Shown here: positions 16,780-27,057 of the stretch, one piece after another | Layout: every line of letters begins with the position of its first letter | Numbering within the stretch: the first letter of the stretch is position 1 | Source: Flavobacterium hibisci | GTDB taxonomy: Bacteria > Bacteroidota > Bacteroidia > Flavobacteriales > Flavobacteriaceae | Direction of reading: 5' to 3' | Assembly (NCBI RefSeq): GCF_020026925.1 | Contig: NZ_JAIQDW010000006.1 | Span: 183,898 to 247,897 of the forward strand | Length of the DNA: 64,000 nucleotides | The notes under the pieces: model-generated | The model's database searches: none | Told to the model about the DNA's origin: nothing | What the model saw: only the letters and a program-made list of their open reading frames with translations | Made by a program: the position numbers and the translations under genes

Positions 16780-16973
16780 GTTGGGTGAAATTTATTTTTT
16801 TTCAATTATGTCGCATCAACTTAGATATAAATCTGTCTAAATCTGCTTTAATCTGTGTAAATCTGCGTGAAAAATTAATACTCAAAAGTATTTCACGCAG
16901 ATTTTAAAGGATTTTCGCAGATCAAATTAGATTTAATCCTTAAATGAAGCTATTTTATTCTATTTCACCCAAC
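16780..16973. repeat. 194-bp intergenic element bounded by 12-bp inverted repeats
   Basis: GTTGGGTGAAAT (16780-16791) and ATTTCACCCAAC (16962-16973) are perfect inverted copies. Inside lie several AATCTG-type units at 16848-16870 and a 14-bp perfect hairpin stem (16859-16872 with 16891-16904). No real coding potential is seen. The whole 16571-17063 gap holds nothing else recognised. The layout resembles a non-autonomous element such as a MITE, but no target duplication was established. Confidence 0.55.
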
Positions 16974-17063
16974 GGGTTATTTAAATTACTTTCCCGTTGA
17001 TACAGATATTATGAGATAATATAAACAAATAATGATATTTTTTTGTAAGTGAACTTTACAACT

Positions 17064-17375
17064 TTATGACAAAAACTCCAATTGTTTAAAAACCGGAATT
17101 AAAGACTTTCCTTTTTCAGTCAGATAATATTCAATATGCAGGGGTTTTTGTTTTATAACAACTTTTTCCAGTAATCCAATTTCCTCAAGCTCTCTTAATG
17201 CAGTCGAGAGAGATTGTTTGTTTGCACCTTCAATTTCACGCAAAAGACTGCTAAAACGCAAAGGCGATTCAACTGCCAGACGAAAAATCTCAGGTTTACA
17301 TTTACCCGATAGCAACTTCAAAAGCCCTTGTGCAGGACAAGTTTCAGTATCAGTAATTGGTTTTTTAGTAATCAT
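17064..17375 (-). CDS. HxlR-family transcriptional regulator
   Basis: This 103-residue winged-helix protein has the HxlR family layout: CPAQGLLKLLSGK at 13-25 (with the family Cys), the recognition helix region KQSLSTALRELEEIGLLEK at about 53-71 and the wing EYYLTEKGKSL at about 82-92. Such regulators act as dimers and often respond to redox or reactive compounds through the N-terminal Cys. It is divergent from the DsbA-like gene, with 115 bp between the starts, so it may control that gene; this is inference from arrangement. Length and start are normal for the family. Confidence 0.85.
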   Translation of the reverse strand: MITKKPITDTETCPAQGLLKLLSGKCKPEIFRLAVESPLRFSSLLREIEGANKQSLSTALRELEEIGLLEKVVIKQKPLHIEYYLTEKGKSLIPVFKQLEFLS

Positions 17376-17490
17376 AAATTTTTGACTTATTGCATGTGAA
17401 TTTTATATGAAGCAATTTTACACAAAAATAGAGATTAATTATAGCACAGGAAATAAAAAATAGTGTTGCCACATAGGCAGATTCCTAAAC

Positions 17491-18483
17491 ATGATAAAAA
17501 TTAATAAAATTTTAATAATCTTAATCATGCTTGGCGGCCAATACAGCCAGGCTCAGACTACTAATAAAATGGAAGAAAAAAACAATCCGCTTTTATGTGA
17601 CCCTGTAGAAGGAATATGTGGAATACCAGATAGCGCAACAAATTCAAAAGTTACGGTGCAAGAAACAGAAAAACCTATCAGGGTTGTATATTTTACAGAT
17701 CCGATCTGCTCTTCTTGTTGGGGAATAGAGCCTCAATTACGAAAACTGAAACTGGAATACGGAGACAGCATAGAATTTGAATATCGAATGGGCGGTTTAT
17801 TGCCAGATTGGAGTTACAACAGTGGAGGCATCAGCAAACCATCTGACGTGGCACATCATTGGGACGAAGTAAGTATTTATTATGATATGCCAATTGATGG
17901 TGATGTTTGGCTGGAAGATCCGTTGCATTCTTCTTACCCCCCATCCATTGCTTTTAAGGCTGCACAAATTCAGAACAATGAAAAAGCAATTTTGTTTTTG
18001 CGGACATTAAGAGAAATGGTCTTTTTAGAGAAAAAGAATATTACAAAAATGGAGCATTTGATAGCAGCTGCGAAAAAAGCAGGACTGGATGCAGAAAAGT
18101 TACAAGCAGACTTTGAGGGAAAAGCAAAAATTGAATTTGAAGAAGACTTAAACCAGACAAAGAAATTTGGTGTAAGAGGCTTTCCCACAATATTCTTTTT
18201 TGATAAATCTGGAAATAATGAAACCGTTTATGGCACGAAACCATATGCTGCTTACGAATCAGCCATTTTAAAATTATATTCTGCTGCACCAAAAAATGAA
18301 TATGGAAAAACTTGGGAATCTCTTTTTGAAAAATTTGATTCGCTTACAGCAAAAGAGTTTTCAGAATTATCAGGTAAGCACCGAAAAGAAGGCGAAAAGC
18401 TGTTAAATGTACTCTCGGATCAGGATATATTAGTAAAACGTACCACGAAAAATGGTTCTTTGTGGAAACGAAAAGTATATTAA
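17491..18483 (+). CDS. DsbA-family thioredoxin-fold protein, exported
   Basis: This 330-residue protein has a signal peptide (to about residue 22, ending QAQ). It has a thioredoxin fold with C73-S-S-C76 in FTDPICSSCWG, a helical insertion, and a cis-Pro loop GVRGFPTIFF at about 230. It resembles the FrnE/DsbA-like COG2761/COG3531 group. A second Cys pair (C36, C43) lies in LLCDPVEGICGIP before the fold. A C-terminal helical part from about 265 is extra. It would act as a periplasmic thiol oxidant or reductase. The divergent HxlR-type gene next door suggests redox-responsive control. No DsbB-like partner is in the window. Confidence 0.75.
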   Translation: MIKINKILIILIMLGGQYSQAQTTNKMEEKNNPLLCDPVEGICGIPDSATNSKVTVQETEKPIRVVYFTDPICSSCWGIEPQLRKLKLEYGDSIEFEYRMGGLLPDWSYNSGGISKPSDVAHHWDEVSIYYDMPIDGDVWLEDPLHSSYPPSIAFKAAQIQNNEKAILFLRTLREMVFLEKKNITKMEHLIAAAKKAGLDAEKLQADFEGKAKIEFEEDLNQTKKFGVRGFPTIFFFDKSGNNETVYGTKPYAAYESAILKLYSAAPKNEYGKTWESLFEKFDSLTAKEFSELSGKHRKEGEKLLNVLSDQDILVKRTTKNGSLWKRKVY

Positions 18484-18550
18484 AAACTAATCCCAATTCT
18501 TTTGTCAACAAGCTATAAAGTTTAAAATTCTAATATCACATAATAAAATC

Positions 18551-18590
18551 AAAAAAAGCAGTAGTAAATATTTTTTTGCTGCTTTTTTTT
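18551..18590. terminator. Bidirectional terminator between convergent genes
   Basis: An 11-bp stem (18551-18561 with 18579-18589) ends in T-runs on both strands. It lies between the DsbA-like gene and the convergent histidine kinase. Confidence 0.7.
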
Positions 18591-18656
18591 AGTTAGTATA
18601 AACTTTTTTGCTGTTTTCAACTAAAAAATAAATTTATTTCTTTTTTAGTTAAGTTC

Positions 18657-20165
18657 TTATATCGATTCTTCAGTTTGTTTTACAGGAAGTGTAACTATAA
18701 ATTCAGCCCCATTATCTTTTTCTCCTTTTGCGGTAATAAATCCATTGTGCCTTTTTGCTATTTTTCTGCAAAGTGAAAGACCGAGCCCGTTTCCCTCATA
18801 TTGATCTTTAGAATGCAGTCTCTCAAAAGCATTAAATATTCTTTCTGTAAAAGCTACTTCCAGTCCTATGCCATTATCTTTAATAGAAATCTGTAGCATT
18901 TCATTTCCGTTTACATGTATATGTTTACTAGTTATAATGATGGTAGTTGGCGTATCATTTTTAGAAAATTTAAGGGCATTTTGTATCAGGTTATAAAAAA
19001 GCTGATTAATTAGAATTGGTGCTCCTTGTATAAATGAAAGATTTGAACTGGATACAGTAGCCTGCTTTTCTTTTATAATAAGTTCTAGATCAGTCTTAAT
19101 GTTTTCTATAACATCATTCAGATTAATATCCTCAATTGGCTGTTTATTTTTATCTAATGTAGAATAATCCAGAATACCTTCAATTATATTTTGCATTCTC
19201 TGGGCCGATTGATCAATTTTATTGAGATATTTTATTGAATTATCATTAAAATGCAAATTTTTTTCATTTCGTACGAAGCTATTGAAGATTTTAATTTTTC
19301 TAACAGGTTCTCTTAAATCATGACTAACTACATTTGCAAAATGTAAAAGATCATCATTTGATCGTCTTAGTTGCTCTGTATTTTCAGCTACCTGTTTTTT
19401 CAATTCTTCCTGAAATTCCTTATGTTCACTAATGTCCTGAATAGTTCCGAGTATAGTGATAGGTTCGCAATTTTCGTTTTTGATTATTTTTCCGTTAACT
19501 TTAACCCATTTTGAAGTATGATCATCATTTAATATCCTTGCTTCATATGATATTATTCCGGTTTTTTCAGCTTCCTTATAGGCTTTTTCCCGAATTGGCA
19601 AGTCGTCAGGATGTAGTTTTGTAATCAAGTCAGTTCTTGAAAGTATTCCGTCAACACCTGTTATATAATTAAAATTACCACAGGTTTTGATTTCTTTTGT
19701 TGCTAAATCTATTTCATAAGTTCCCATTCCGGATGAATCAATAGCAATCCGAAGCCGCTCTTCTGCACTTTGTACCTGTTGTTTTGCAATGTAAATATCG
19801 GTCACATCAACACCGGTATTCATAACTCCATAGATTTTTTGTTGTTCATCAAAAAGTGGGATATAACTGTAATTAAAATAATGTGATTTTGCTATTCCGT
19901 TGATTACCAGATCAACTTTTTTATTTTTTCCATGAAAAGCAATTCCGGTTTTAAGGACATTAGTAACCTGATGAAACAGATCTTGATCTTTAACTTCGGG
20001 CAGAACTTCCAGATATTTTTTTCCAATTATTTCATTGCCTTTTCCCCATGCATCTATCATAGCAGTATTTGCTAATTCTATAATAAGCTCTTCTCCAGTA
20101 TAAACGGCTATAGGTAAGGGTGTATTATCTACAATGTCCTTTAAGATTCTTATGTTTGGATACAT
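18657..20165 (-). CDS. PAS-domain sensor histidine kinase
   Basis: This soluble histidine kinase of 502 residues from the ATG at 20165 has two PAS domains (about 10-130 and 135-250), a short coiled coil, HisKA with the phospho-His in VVSHDLREPVRK (about H282) and a HATPase domain with KDNGIGL and GNGLGLSLC. An upstream TTG at 20186 would add seven residues but ATG is preferred. No transmembrane segment and no receiver domain are present, so a separate response regulator is needed and none is adjacent. It is divergent from the heme oxygenase-phytochrome operon. Its HisKA region resembles that of the phytochrome. TAATTTTG (20238-20245) on this strand could be a -7 box. Confidence 0.88.
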   Translation of the reverse strand: MYPNIRILKDIVDNTPLPIAVYTGEELIIELANTAMIDAWGKGNEIIGKKYLEVLPEVKDQDLFHQVTNVLKTGIAFHGKNKKVDLVINGIAKSHYFNYSYIPLFDEQQKIYGVMNTGVDVTDIYIAKQQVQSAEERLRIAIDSSGMGTYEIDLATKEIKTCGNFNYITGVDGILSRTDLITKLHPDDLPIREKAYKEAEKTGIISYEARILNDDHTSKWVKVNGKIIKNENCEPITILGTIQDISEHKEFQEELKKQVAENTEQLRRSNDDLLHFANVVSHDLREPVRKIKIFNSFVRNEKNLHFNDNSIKYLNKIDQSAQRMQNIIEGILDYSTLDKNKQPIEDINLNDVIENIKTDLELIIKEKQATVSSSNLSFIQGAPILINQLFYNLIQNALKFSKNDTPTTIIITSKHIHVNGNEMLQISIKDNGIGLEVAFTERIFNAFERLHSKDQYEGNGLGLSLCRKIAKRHNGFITAKGEKDNGAEFIVTLPVKQTEESI

Positions 20166-20488
20166 AGTTATTAAATTTTTATACAAATTTATCTTTTATC
20201 AAAATCGACTTTGTTACATCAAATTTCATAAAGTGTTCAAAATTATAATGTAAGGGGAGATTTTTATGTTAAAATTTTTTATTTGTTTATTTTTTTCTGT
20301 TTTTTTTTAAACAATTATTCTTGGAACGTATTTCTTTAAATTTTGTTATATTGAATAAGAATAAAGAATTTAACTAAAAATCAAGATTTTATTGTTTAAA
20401 AAAAATATATGTAAAGTTAAACAAATTGAATTGGGTATTTATTGAATAATTATTAAAAAAATAACATTTTTATTATGAGAATATATGT

Positions 20489-20516
20489 TTTGGTCTAATG
20501 TTTTTTTTTACATTTG
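20489..20516 (+). promoter_or_regulatory. Promoter-like pair for the heme oxygenase-phytochrome operon
   Basis: TTTG at 20489-20492 and TACATTTG at 20509-20516 are 16 nt apart, slightly short. The -7 box lies 55 nt before the heme oxygenase start. Apart from this and possible -7 boxes for the kinase, the 406-bp gap is very AT-rich and shows nothing else. Confidence 0.45.
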
Positions 20517-20571
20517 CTAACTTGGCAATCTATTAATTACACAACATTTAAAAAAAGCATTTTTCTAAATA

Positions 20572-21168
20572 ATGAGTATAAGTTTAGCTCCTGTATCATC
20601 AAATTTCCTAACCGATTTAAAAAAACAAACCGCCAATTCTCATAAAAAACTCGAATGCCTGCCGGTTTCAGCATCAATTATATCTGCCGATATGAAATTG
20701 TCTGATTATATTCATTATTTATGTCTGATGCATGATGTTCATAAGGAAGTGGAGAGCATAATCTTTCCGTTGCTTTCTGATGTAATTGATAATCTTGAAC
20801 TAAGAAAAAAAACACACCTTATCGAAGATGATCTTTTTTATCTTAATCATAATAAAACTATTGCAACCAGAGTTTTTAATGTTAAAGAAATAAATATTCC
20901 TTTTGCTTTAGGCATATTGTATGTTATTGAGGGTTCTACTCTTGGAGGCAGATATATTTTAAAAAATATTACTACAATTTCAGGGCTTGATAAAGGAAAG
21001 GGCGTATCTTATTTTAACGGATATGGAGAAAAAACAGGAAATTATTGGAAATCTTTTCTTATTTTTCTGGAAGAATATGAGCAGAGTTATAATTGCGGTA
21101 ATACTATTATTGAGGGAGCTATATATGCCTTTGATAGTATCCATAAGCATTTTGAAGGCATAAAATAA
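20572..21168 (+). CDS. bphO: Biliverdin-producing heme oxygenase
   Basis: This 198-residue all-helical heme oxygenase opens heme to biliverdin, iron and CO. The likely proximal heme ligand is H24 in TANSHKKLE. The distal helix region is YVIEGSTLGGRYI at about 122-134, a family signature. It ends two bases before the phytochrome start, so the two genes form an operon in which the oxygenase supplies the chromophore. Length is usual for bacterial BphO enzymes. Confidence 0.88.
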   Translation: MSISLAPVSSNFLTDLKKQTANSHKKLECLPVSASIISADMKLSDYIHYLCLMHDVHKEVESIIFPLLSDVIDNLELRKKTHLIEDDLFYLNHNKTIATRVFNVKEINIPFALGILYVIEGSTLGGRYILKNITTISGLDKGKGVSYFNGYGEKTGNYWKSFLIFLEEYEQSYNCGNTIIEGAIYAFDSIHKHFEGIK

Positions 21169-21170
21169 GA

Positions 21171-23441
21171 ATGAAGATTAAAGATATAGTTAATCGTGAT
21201 ATTGTCACCTTAACAAACTGTGAGCATGAACCTATACATATACCAGGCAAAATCCAGCCTCATGGCTTTTTAATTGGTGTTACTTCCGAAAGAAAAATTG
21301 ATTATTGTACAAACAATATTTCTTCATTTATTGGTGTCGGACATACAGAAGTACTTGGGAAATATGTAGTAGATGTTTTTGGACAGAAAGCTGAAAACCA
21401 AATCTTTGAATATATAAATGATACAATTCAGAATGTTTTTCCTCTTGAAATAGACCTCTTTGGTAAATTATTTCAGGTAAGTATTCACAGAAGCTTTGAT
21501 GTTTATGTGTTAGAGGCAGAACCCTTGTTTCAAGGAAAGGAAAAACTGGCAGATGTTTACACTCAGACAATTCAGTTTGTAACCCAGATGAATAACACCA
21601 GATCCTTAAAAGATCTGTGTGCTCTTGTAGCTCAGGGAACTCGTGAAATAACAGGATATGACCGTGTAATGATTTACCGTTTTGATGAACAATATAACGG
21701 AGAAGTATTTGCTGAAAGCTGCAGGGAGGATTTGGAATCCTTTTTAGGGTTGCACTATCCACATACAGATATTCCGGCCCAGGCAAGGGAATTATATATT
21801 AAAAATCAGCTTAGACTGATAGTTGATATGGATTATGAGGCAGTTCCAATCTTTACAATTGATGATCGGGAAGATAAAAATCTGGATTTAAGCCTTTCCA
21901 TACTTAGAAGTACGTCACCCATCCATGTTGAATATCTGAAGAATATGGGTGTTTATGCAACACTGACAATTTCTCTTATTCATCATGGTCGTTTATGGGG
22001 ACTTATTGCCTGCCATCATTATTCTCCAAAGAACATCTCGCCTCAAATCAGACTGGCAGCCAAGCTTCAGGGACAGTTCATTACTTCCCAGATTGATATT
22101 AGACAAGCAAATGATGAAAATATAAATGCACAAAATACAGCTTTGGCATTGGAGCAGTTGACAGGTCTTGATCTTCCGCTTTTGCAGGAATCGATTGAAA
22201 AAATAATTAACGCTCCTCAATTACTCAATATTTGTAATGCATCAGGAGTTTCAATTATAACTAGAGGTAAAATATATAAAAATGGCTTAACGCCATCAGA
22301 TAAACAGATTAAGAAGTTAATAACGCTAATTAACGCACAGGTTTCTGAAAAAGTATTTATAACAAATAAGCTCAGTGATTATTTTCCGGAGTTTGGATCA
22401 TTTTCTGATTTTGCGGGTATTATTTTTCATTCTCTTGGAAGCGATGATTATGTAATCTGGTTCAGGCCAGAAACAATATCAGAAATTAACTGGGGTGGTG
22501 ATCCGGAAAAAGCGATCGTAAAAGATGATAATGGTCTTCATCCAAGGAACTCATTTAATATTTGGAAACAGATTATAAAAAACCAAAGCACTACCTGGAA
22601 AGAATATGAGATAAACGGAGCATTGCAATATGCACACGTACTCCATAATCAGTTGATGATGGTTATTTTAAGTGAAGAAGAAGAGAAATATCGTACTCAG
22701 AGTGAAATATTGAAGGAGACAAATTCAGAACTAGAAAATCTCAACTGGATAAGTACACATGATCTACAGGAGCCATTGCGTAAAATTCAGTTGTTTACTT
22801 CTAAAATGCTGGCAGAACCTGATGTTATACAATCAGAATCAGTTTCGAGCTCATTACATCGTGTATCCAAGTCAGCTAGCAGGATGAGGACTTTGCTTGA
22901 TGATATTCTTAAATTCTCAAGAATTAAATATACAAGGGAGGCTTTACAGGAAATCGATTTGAATCATATCTTAGAAGCAACAATGGAAGAAATGAAAGAA
23001 GTTATTTCTGAAAACAATGCTGTAATTGAATATGAAAACCTTCCTGAAGTACATGGTGTTAATTTTTTATTGCGACAATTGTTTTCTAATATATTGCAGA
23101 ATTCTTTAAAATTTGCATCTTCTGATAGAACACCTAATATTAAAATTACCGCTTCCTCCGAACCTGAATTAGTAGCCTATTCGAATAAAATTTATTGTAA
23201 TTGGGTTCGTTTTTCAGATAATGGAATTGGTTTTGAACAGCGCTATTCAGAAACAATTTTTAAGGTTTTCGGAAGATTGCACAATCAGGAAAAATACACA
23301 GGATCAGGAGTTGGACTTGCACTATGTAAAAAAATTATGCAAACACTGGGAGGAACTATTCATGCAGAAGGAAGGCCAGGGGAAGGTACTGATATAACTA
23401 TCTTTTTTCCCTGTGACCCTTTGGATACGCTTTTAGATTAA
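21171..23441 (+). CDS. bphP: Bacteriophytochrome histidine kinase
   Basis: This 756-residue protein has the order PAS (about 10-115), GAF (130-315), PHY (325-500), HisKA and HATPase (510-756). C17 in TLTNCEHEPIH is the biliverdin-binding Cys of bacteriophytochromes. PHTDIPAQAR carries the DIP motif at 200-202, and PRNSF at 458-462 is the PHY tongue PRxSF. The phospho-His is H530 in ISTHDLQEPLRK; the ATP lid has GSGVGLALC. It is a red/far-red light sensor and has no receiver domain. All key residues are present, so it should be functional. No response regulator or clear output gene is adjacent; the divergent kinase is the nearest signalling partner. Confidence 0.93.
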   Translation: MKIKDIVNRDIVTLTNCEHEPIHIPGKIQPHGFLIGVTSERKIDYCTNNISSFIGVGHTEVLGKYVVDVFGQKAENQIFEYINDTIQNVFPLEIDLFGKLFQVSIHRSFDVYVLEAEPLFQGKEKLADVYTQTIQFVTQMNNTRSLKDLCALVAQGTREITGYDRVMIYRFDEQYNGEVFAESCREDLESFLGLHYPHTDIPAQARELYIKNQLRLIVDMDYEAVPIFTIDDREDKNLDLSLSILRSTSPIHVEYLKNMGVYATLTISLIHHGRLWGLIACHHYSPKNISPQIRLAAKLQGQFITSQIDIRQANDENINAQNTALALEQLTGLDLPLLQESIEKIINAPQLLNICNASGVSIITRGKIYKNGLTPSDKQIKKLITLINAQVSEKVFITNKLSDYFPEFGSFSDFAGIIFHSLGSDDYVIWFRPETISEINWGGDPEKAIVKDDNGLHPRNSFNIWKQIIKNQSTTWKEYEINGALQYAHVLHNQLMMVILSEEEEKYRTQSEILKETNSELENLNWISTHDLQEPLRKIQLFTSKMLAEPDVIQSESVSSSLHRVSKSASRMRTLLDDILKFSRIKYTREALQEIDLNHILEATMEEMKEVISENNAVIEYENLPEVHGVNFLLRQLFSNILQNSLKFASSDRTPNIKITASSEPELVAYSNKIYCNWVRFSDNGIGFEQRYSETIFKVFGRLHNQEKYTGSGVGLALCKKIMQTLGGTIHAEGRPGEGTDITIFFPCDPLDTLLD

Positions 23442-23454
23442 GTAGAAATTGATT

Positions 23455-24078
23455 TTATATTTTATTGGGTTTGCTTACATACTTATTATTTTTAATAAAA
23501 AAGCGCCATGGCAAAAGTGCATCTTCCTGTGCATATGCTACGCCAATTCGTGATGTTGAGGCAATTTCATCAGTTTGATATCGGATACCATGATCTTCAA
23601 TCCATATTTCTTCTGCTGTCAAATCTTTTCCGTTAAAAGATTTGTCAATTCCGAGTGCTTTAGCTGCAGACCCGGGGCCAGATGAAATAGAAGGATTTGT
23701 AACGGACATTTTACGTCTTGATTCTATTATTTCTTTCCCTATCAATGGTTCAATACCACGTATTAATATTGCATGTGGCTCGCCTTCTACAGAACTTACA
23801 ATATTAAAAAGATGATGAATTCCATAACATAGATAAACATATGAAAAGCCACCTTCAGAATACATCGTTTCGGTTCTGTTAGTACGCCTTCCTCCGTAAG
23901 CGTGAGATGCTTTGTCAGTTACACCACAATAGGCTTCAGTTTCTACAATTATACCAGCTGTTACTTCTCCATTTATTTGAGTAAAAAGCACTTTTCCTAA
24001 AAGATCTTTTGCCAGATAAAGAACATCCCGATTTTGATAATAAGAATATTGTAATTTGGTATGATCTTTCCTAAGCAT
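23455..24078 (-). CDS. 3-methyladenine DNA glycosylase (AAG/MPG type)
   Basis: This 207-residue member of the alkyladenine glycosylase family excises alkylated and deaminated purines. The signature includes IIVETEAYCG with the catalytic Glu, the SHAYGG segment, YVYLCYGIHHLFNIV at about 81-95, and the GPGSAAKALGI substrate-pocket region. Length is normal. It converges on the phytochrome gene with 13 bp between the stop codons and starts 23 bp after the uvrA stop on the same strand, so it may be cotranscribed with uvrA. Confidence 0.9.
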   Translation of the reverse strand: MLRKDHTKLQYSYYQNRDVLYLAKDLLGKVLFTQINGEVTAGIIVETEAYCGVTDKASHAYGGRRTNRTETMYSEGGFSYVYLCYGIHHLFNIVSSVEGEPHAILIRGIEPLIGKEIIESRRKMSVTNPSISSGPGSAAKALGIDKSFNGKDLTAEEIWIEDHGIRYQTDEIASTSRIGVAYAQEDALLPWRFFIKNNKYVSKPNKI

Positions 24079-24101
24079 ATGTAGAAGTAATTTGTATGGA
24101 A

Positions 24102-26933
24102 TTAAATCAGCTCTTTTTTCAAAAACTTAGCCGTATAGCTTTTTTTATTCTGGGCAACTTCTTCCGGAGTTCCTTTTGCAACCAATTGGCCGCCGCCTTT
24201 TCCTCCTTCCGGACCAATATCAATAATATAATCCGCTAGTTTTATAACGTCCATATTATGTTCTATCACTAATATTGTATTTCCTTTATCAACCAGTTTG
24301 TTTATTACTTCCATTAAAACACGGATGTCTTCAAAATGGAGCCCTGTTGTGGGTTCATCCAGAATGTAAAATGTATTTCCGGTGTCTTTTTTAGATAATT
24401 CCCCTGCTAATTTAATACGCTGCGCTTCACCACCAGAAAGTGTTGTGCTTTGCTGGCCAAGTGTAATGTATCCTAAACCAACATCCTGAATTGTTTTTAC
24501 TTTTCTGTAGATCTTCGGAATATTTTCAAAAAATGGAACGGCTTCATCAACTGTCATATCCAGAACATCCGAAATTGATTTTCCTTTATATCGAATTTCT
24601 AAGGTTTCTCTGTTGAAACGTTTTCCCTGACAGGTTTCACATTCTACATAAACATCCGGAAGAAAATTCATTTCGATTGTTCTCACACCTGAGCCTTCAC
24701 AAGTTTCACAACGACCTCCCTTAACGTTAAAACTAAAGCGTCCGGCTTTATATCCGCGGATCATGCTTTCAGAAGTCATAGTAAATAAGTTTCGGATTTC
24801 TGTAAAAACTTCTGTATAAGTTGCCGGATTCGAACGGGGTGTACGCCCAATCGGACTTTGGTCAATATCAATTACTTTGTCTATATGCTCTAAACCTTCA
24901 ATCTTTTTATAAGGCTGAGGTTTTTTTACACCATTAAAATAATACGCATTCAGAATCGGATAAAGTGTTTCATTAATCAAAGTCGATTTACCACTTCCGG
25001 AAACCCCTGTAACACAAATTAATTGTCCTAATGGAATTTCGATCGAAACATTTTTTAAATTATTACCTGTAGCTCCGGTCAGTTTAAGAAATTTGCCATT
25101 GCCTTTTCTACGTTCTTTAGGAATCTCCAGTTTCATTTTTCCATTCAGATATTGAGCAGTAATGGTGTTTGAAGCCAATGTTTCTTTTGGTGTTCCGGTA
25201 CTGATGATTTGCCCTCCGTATTTTCCTGCTTTAGGACCTATATCAATAACGTAATCTGCAGTTTCAATCATGTCTTTATCGTGTTCTACCACAATAACTG
25301 AATTTCCAATATCTCGTAACTGTTCAAGAGACTGAATCAGTTTTTCGTTATCTCTTTGATGTAATCCAATACTTGGTTCATCCAAAATATATAAAACACC
25401 AACCAATTGTGAACCAATTTGTGTTGCCAGACGAATGCGTTGTGCTTCACCACCGGAAAGTGATTTTGAACTTCGGCTTAAAGCCAGATAATTCAAACCT
25501 ACATTCATTAAAAAGTTTAATCGGTCTTTAATTTCTTTTACAATTTCAGAAGCGATTAAAAGCTGTTTGTTAGTCAAATGATTTTCTAAATCTAAAAACC
25601 AGGCTGTCAAATCTGAAATATCCATATCACATAACTCTGTGATATTTTTTCCATTTACCCTAAAAAACTGTGCTTCCTTTTTTAAACGAGAACCATCGCA
25701 AACCGGACAATTTATTTCGTCCATGAAATCTTTTGCCCAGCGTTTTATGCTTGTTGTAGCACTTTCATCATATTGATTTTTAATGAAATTAGAAATTCCT
25801 TCAAAATCAATTTTGTATTCTCTTGTTACGCCAAGATCTTTTGAATTAATAGCAAATTTATCTTTTCCTCCATAAAGAATCATGGTCATGGCTTCTTCAG
25901 GAATCTTCTCAATTGGATCCGTGATTTTAAATCCGAATTTTTCACCGATGGTTTCCAACTGTTTGAAAATCCATGACGATTTGTACTCTCCAAGTGGCGC
26001 AAATCCACCAGCTTTTATCGATAATTTCGGATTCGGAATGATTTTTTTAACATTGATTTCGTGTACCGTTCCCAGCCCGTTACAATGTGGACAGGCACCT
26101 TTTGGAGAATTGAATGAAAATAAATTCGGTTCAGGGTTTTGATACGATATTCCGGTTGACGGGCACATCAAATTCCGACTGAAATAGCGTACTTCATTTG
26201 AATCCTGATCTAAAATCATTAAGACATCTTCACCGTGATGCATCGCAGTATTGATGCTTTCACCAAGTCTTTTTTGAATATCAGGATTATCTTCAATTAC
26301 CATTCGGTCGACAACAATTTCAATATCGTGAGTTTTGTAACGGTCCAGTTTCATTCCGGCAACCAAATCCTGTACTTCACCATTTACACGCACCTTTAAG
26401 AATCCCTGTTTGGTGATTTGCTGAAATAGCTCAGCGTAATGTCCTTTTCTGGCTTTAATGACCGGGGCAAGTATATTAATTCGTTTTCCGGTATAATCCT
26501 GAATAATCAAATCTTTAATTTGTTCATCAGAGTAGGAAACCATTTTTTCGCCCGTGTTATAACTGTATGCATCAGCACCTCGGGCATATAAAAGTCTAAG
26601 AAAATCGTATATTTCAGTAATGGTTCCAACTGTAGAACGCGGACTTTTACTGGTTGTTTTTTGTTCAATTGCAATTACAGGAGAAAGGCCGTCGATTTTG
26701 TCAACATCCGGGCGTTCTAAACCGCCGAGAAATTGTCTGGCATACGCCGAAAACGTTTCTACATAACGACGTTGCCCCTCGGCATAAATGGTATCAAAAG
26801 CCAAAGAAGATTTTCCTGAGCCTGAAAGTCCTGTAATCACTACAAGTTTTTCCCTCGGAATTGAAATATCAATATTTTTAAGATTATGAACTCTTGCACC
26901 AAGAACTTCAATAGTATTGTCTTTATCTAGCAT
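24102..26933 (-). CDS. uvrA: Excinuclease ABC subunit A
   Basis: UvrA recognises DNA damage as a dimer and hands it to UvrB in nucleotide excision repair. From the ATG at 26933 it has 943 residues, the usual length; an upstream TTG at 26945 adds four residues and is less likely. Two ABC ATPase units have Walker A GLSGSGKS and GVSGSGKS and signatures SLSGGEAQR and TLSGGEAQR. Zinc-binding Cys pairs occur at CPHC and in the CETC...CETC hairpin of the second half. On the minus strand TAACTTTG (26950-26957) is a plausible -7 box. Confidence 0.96.
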   Translation of the reverse strand: MLDKDNTIEVLGARVHNLKNIDISIPREKLVVITGLSGSGKSSLAFDTIYAEGQRRYVETFSAYARQFLGGLERPDVDKIDGLSPVIAIEQKTTSKSPRSTVGTITEIYDFLRLLYARGADAYSYNTGEKMVSYSDEQIKDLIIQDYTGKRINILAPVIKARKGHYAELFQQITKQGFLKVRVNGEVQDLVAGMKLDRYKTHDIEIVVDRMVIEDNPDIQKRLGESINTAMHHGEDVLMILDQDSNEVRYFSRNLMCPSTGISYQNPEPNLFSFNSPKGACPHCNGLGTVHEINVKKIIPNPKLSIKAGGFAPLGEYKSSWIFKQLETIGEKFGFKITDPIEKIPEEAMTMILYGGKDKFAINSKDLGVTREYKIDFEGISNFIKNQYDESATTSIKRWAKDFMDEINCPVCDGSRLKKEAQFFRVNGKNITELCDMDISDLTAWFLDLENHLTNKQLLIASEIVKEIKDRLNFLMNVGLNYLALSRSSKSLSGGEAQRIRLATQIGSQLVGVLYILDEPSIGLHQRDNEKLIQSLEQLRDIGNSVIVVEHDKDMIETADYVIDIGPKAGKYGGQIISTGTPKETLASNTITAQYLNGKMKLEIPKERRKGNGKFLKLTGATGNNLKNVSIEIPLGQLICVTGVSGSGKSTLINETLYPILNAYYFNGVKKPQPYKKIEGLEHIDKVIDIDQSPIGRTPRSNPATYTEVFTEIRNLFTMTSESMIRGYKAGRFSFNVKGGRCETCEGSGVRTIEMNFLPDVYVECETCQGKRFNRETLEIRYKGKSISDVLDMTVDEAVPFFENIPKIYRKVKTIQDVGLGYITLGQQSTTLSGGEAQRIKLAGELSKKDTGNTFYILDEPTTGLHFEDIRVLMEVINKLVDKGNTILVIEHNMDVIKLADYIIDIGPEGGKGGGQLVAKGTPEEVAQNKKSYTAKFLKKELI

Positions 26934-27057
26934 AAATTTGATCAAAACGCAAAGTTACCACTTTGATTTGTTCTTTTTAGGCTAGGTTATAGAAGTTTAT
27001 GTTAAAAATTGTAACAAAAACGCTAGTCTGCACTAAGTGTATTCTAAAATACTAAAA

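Noticed and set aside
16692..16907. 71-codon + strand frame
   Set aside because: It reads through the inverted-repeat element and its AATCTG repeats, which explains the repetitive peptide.
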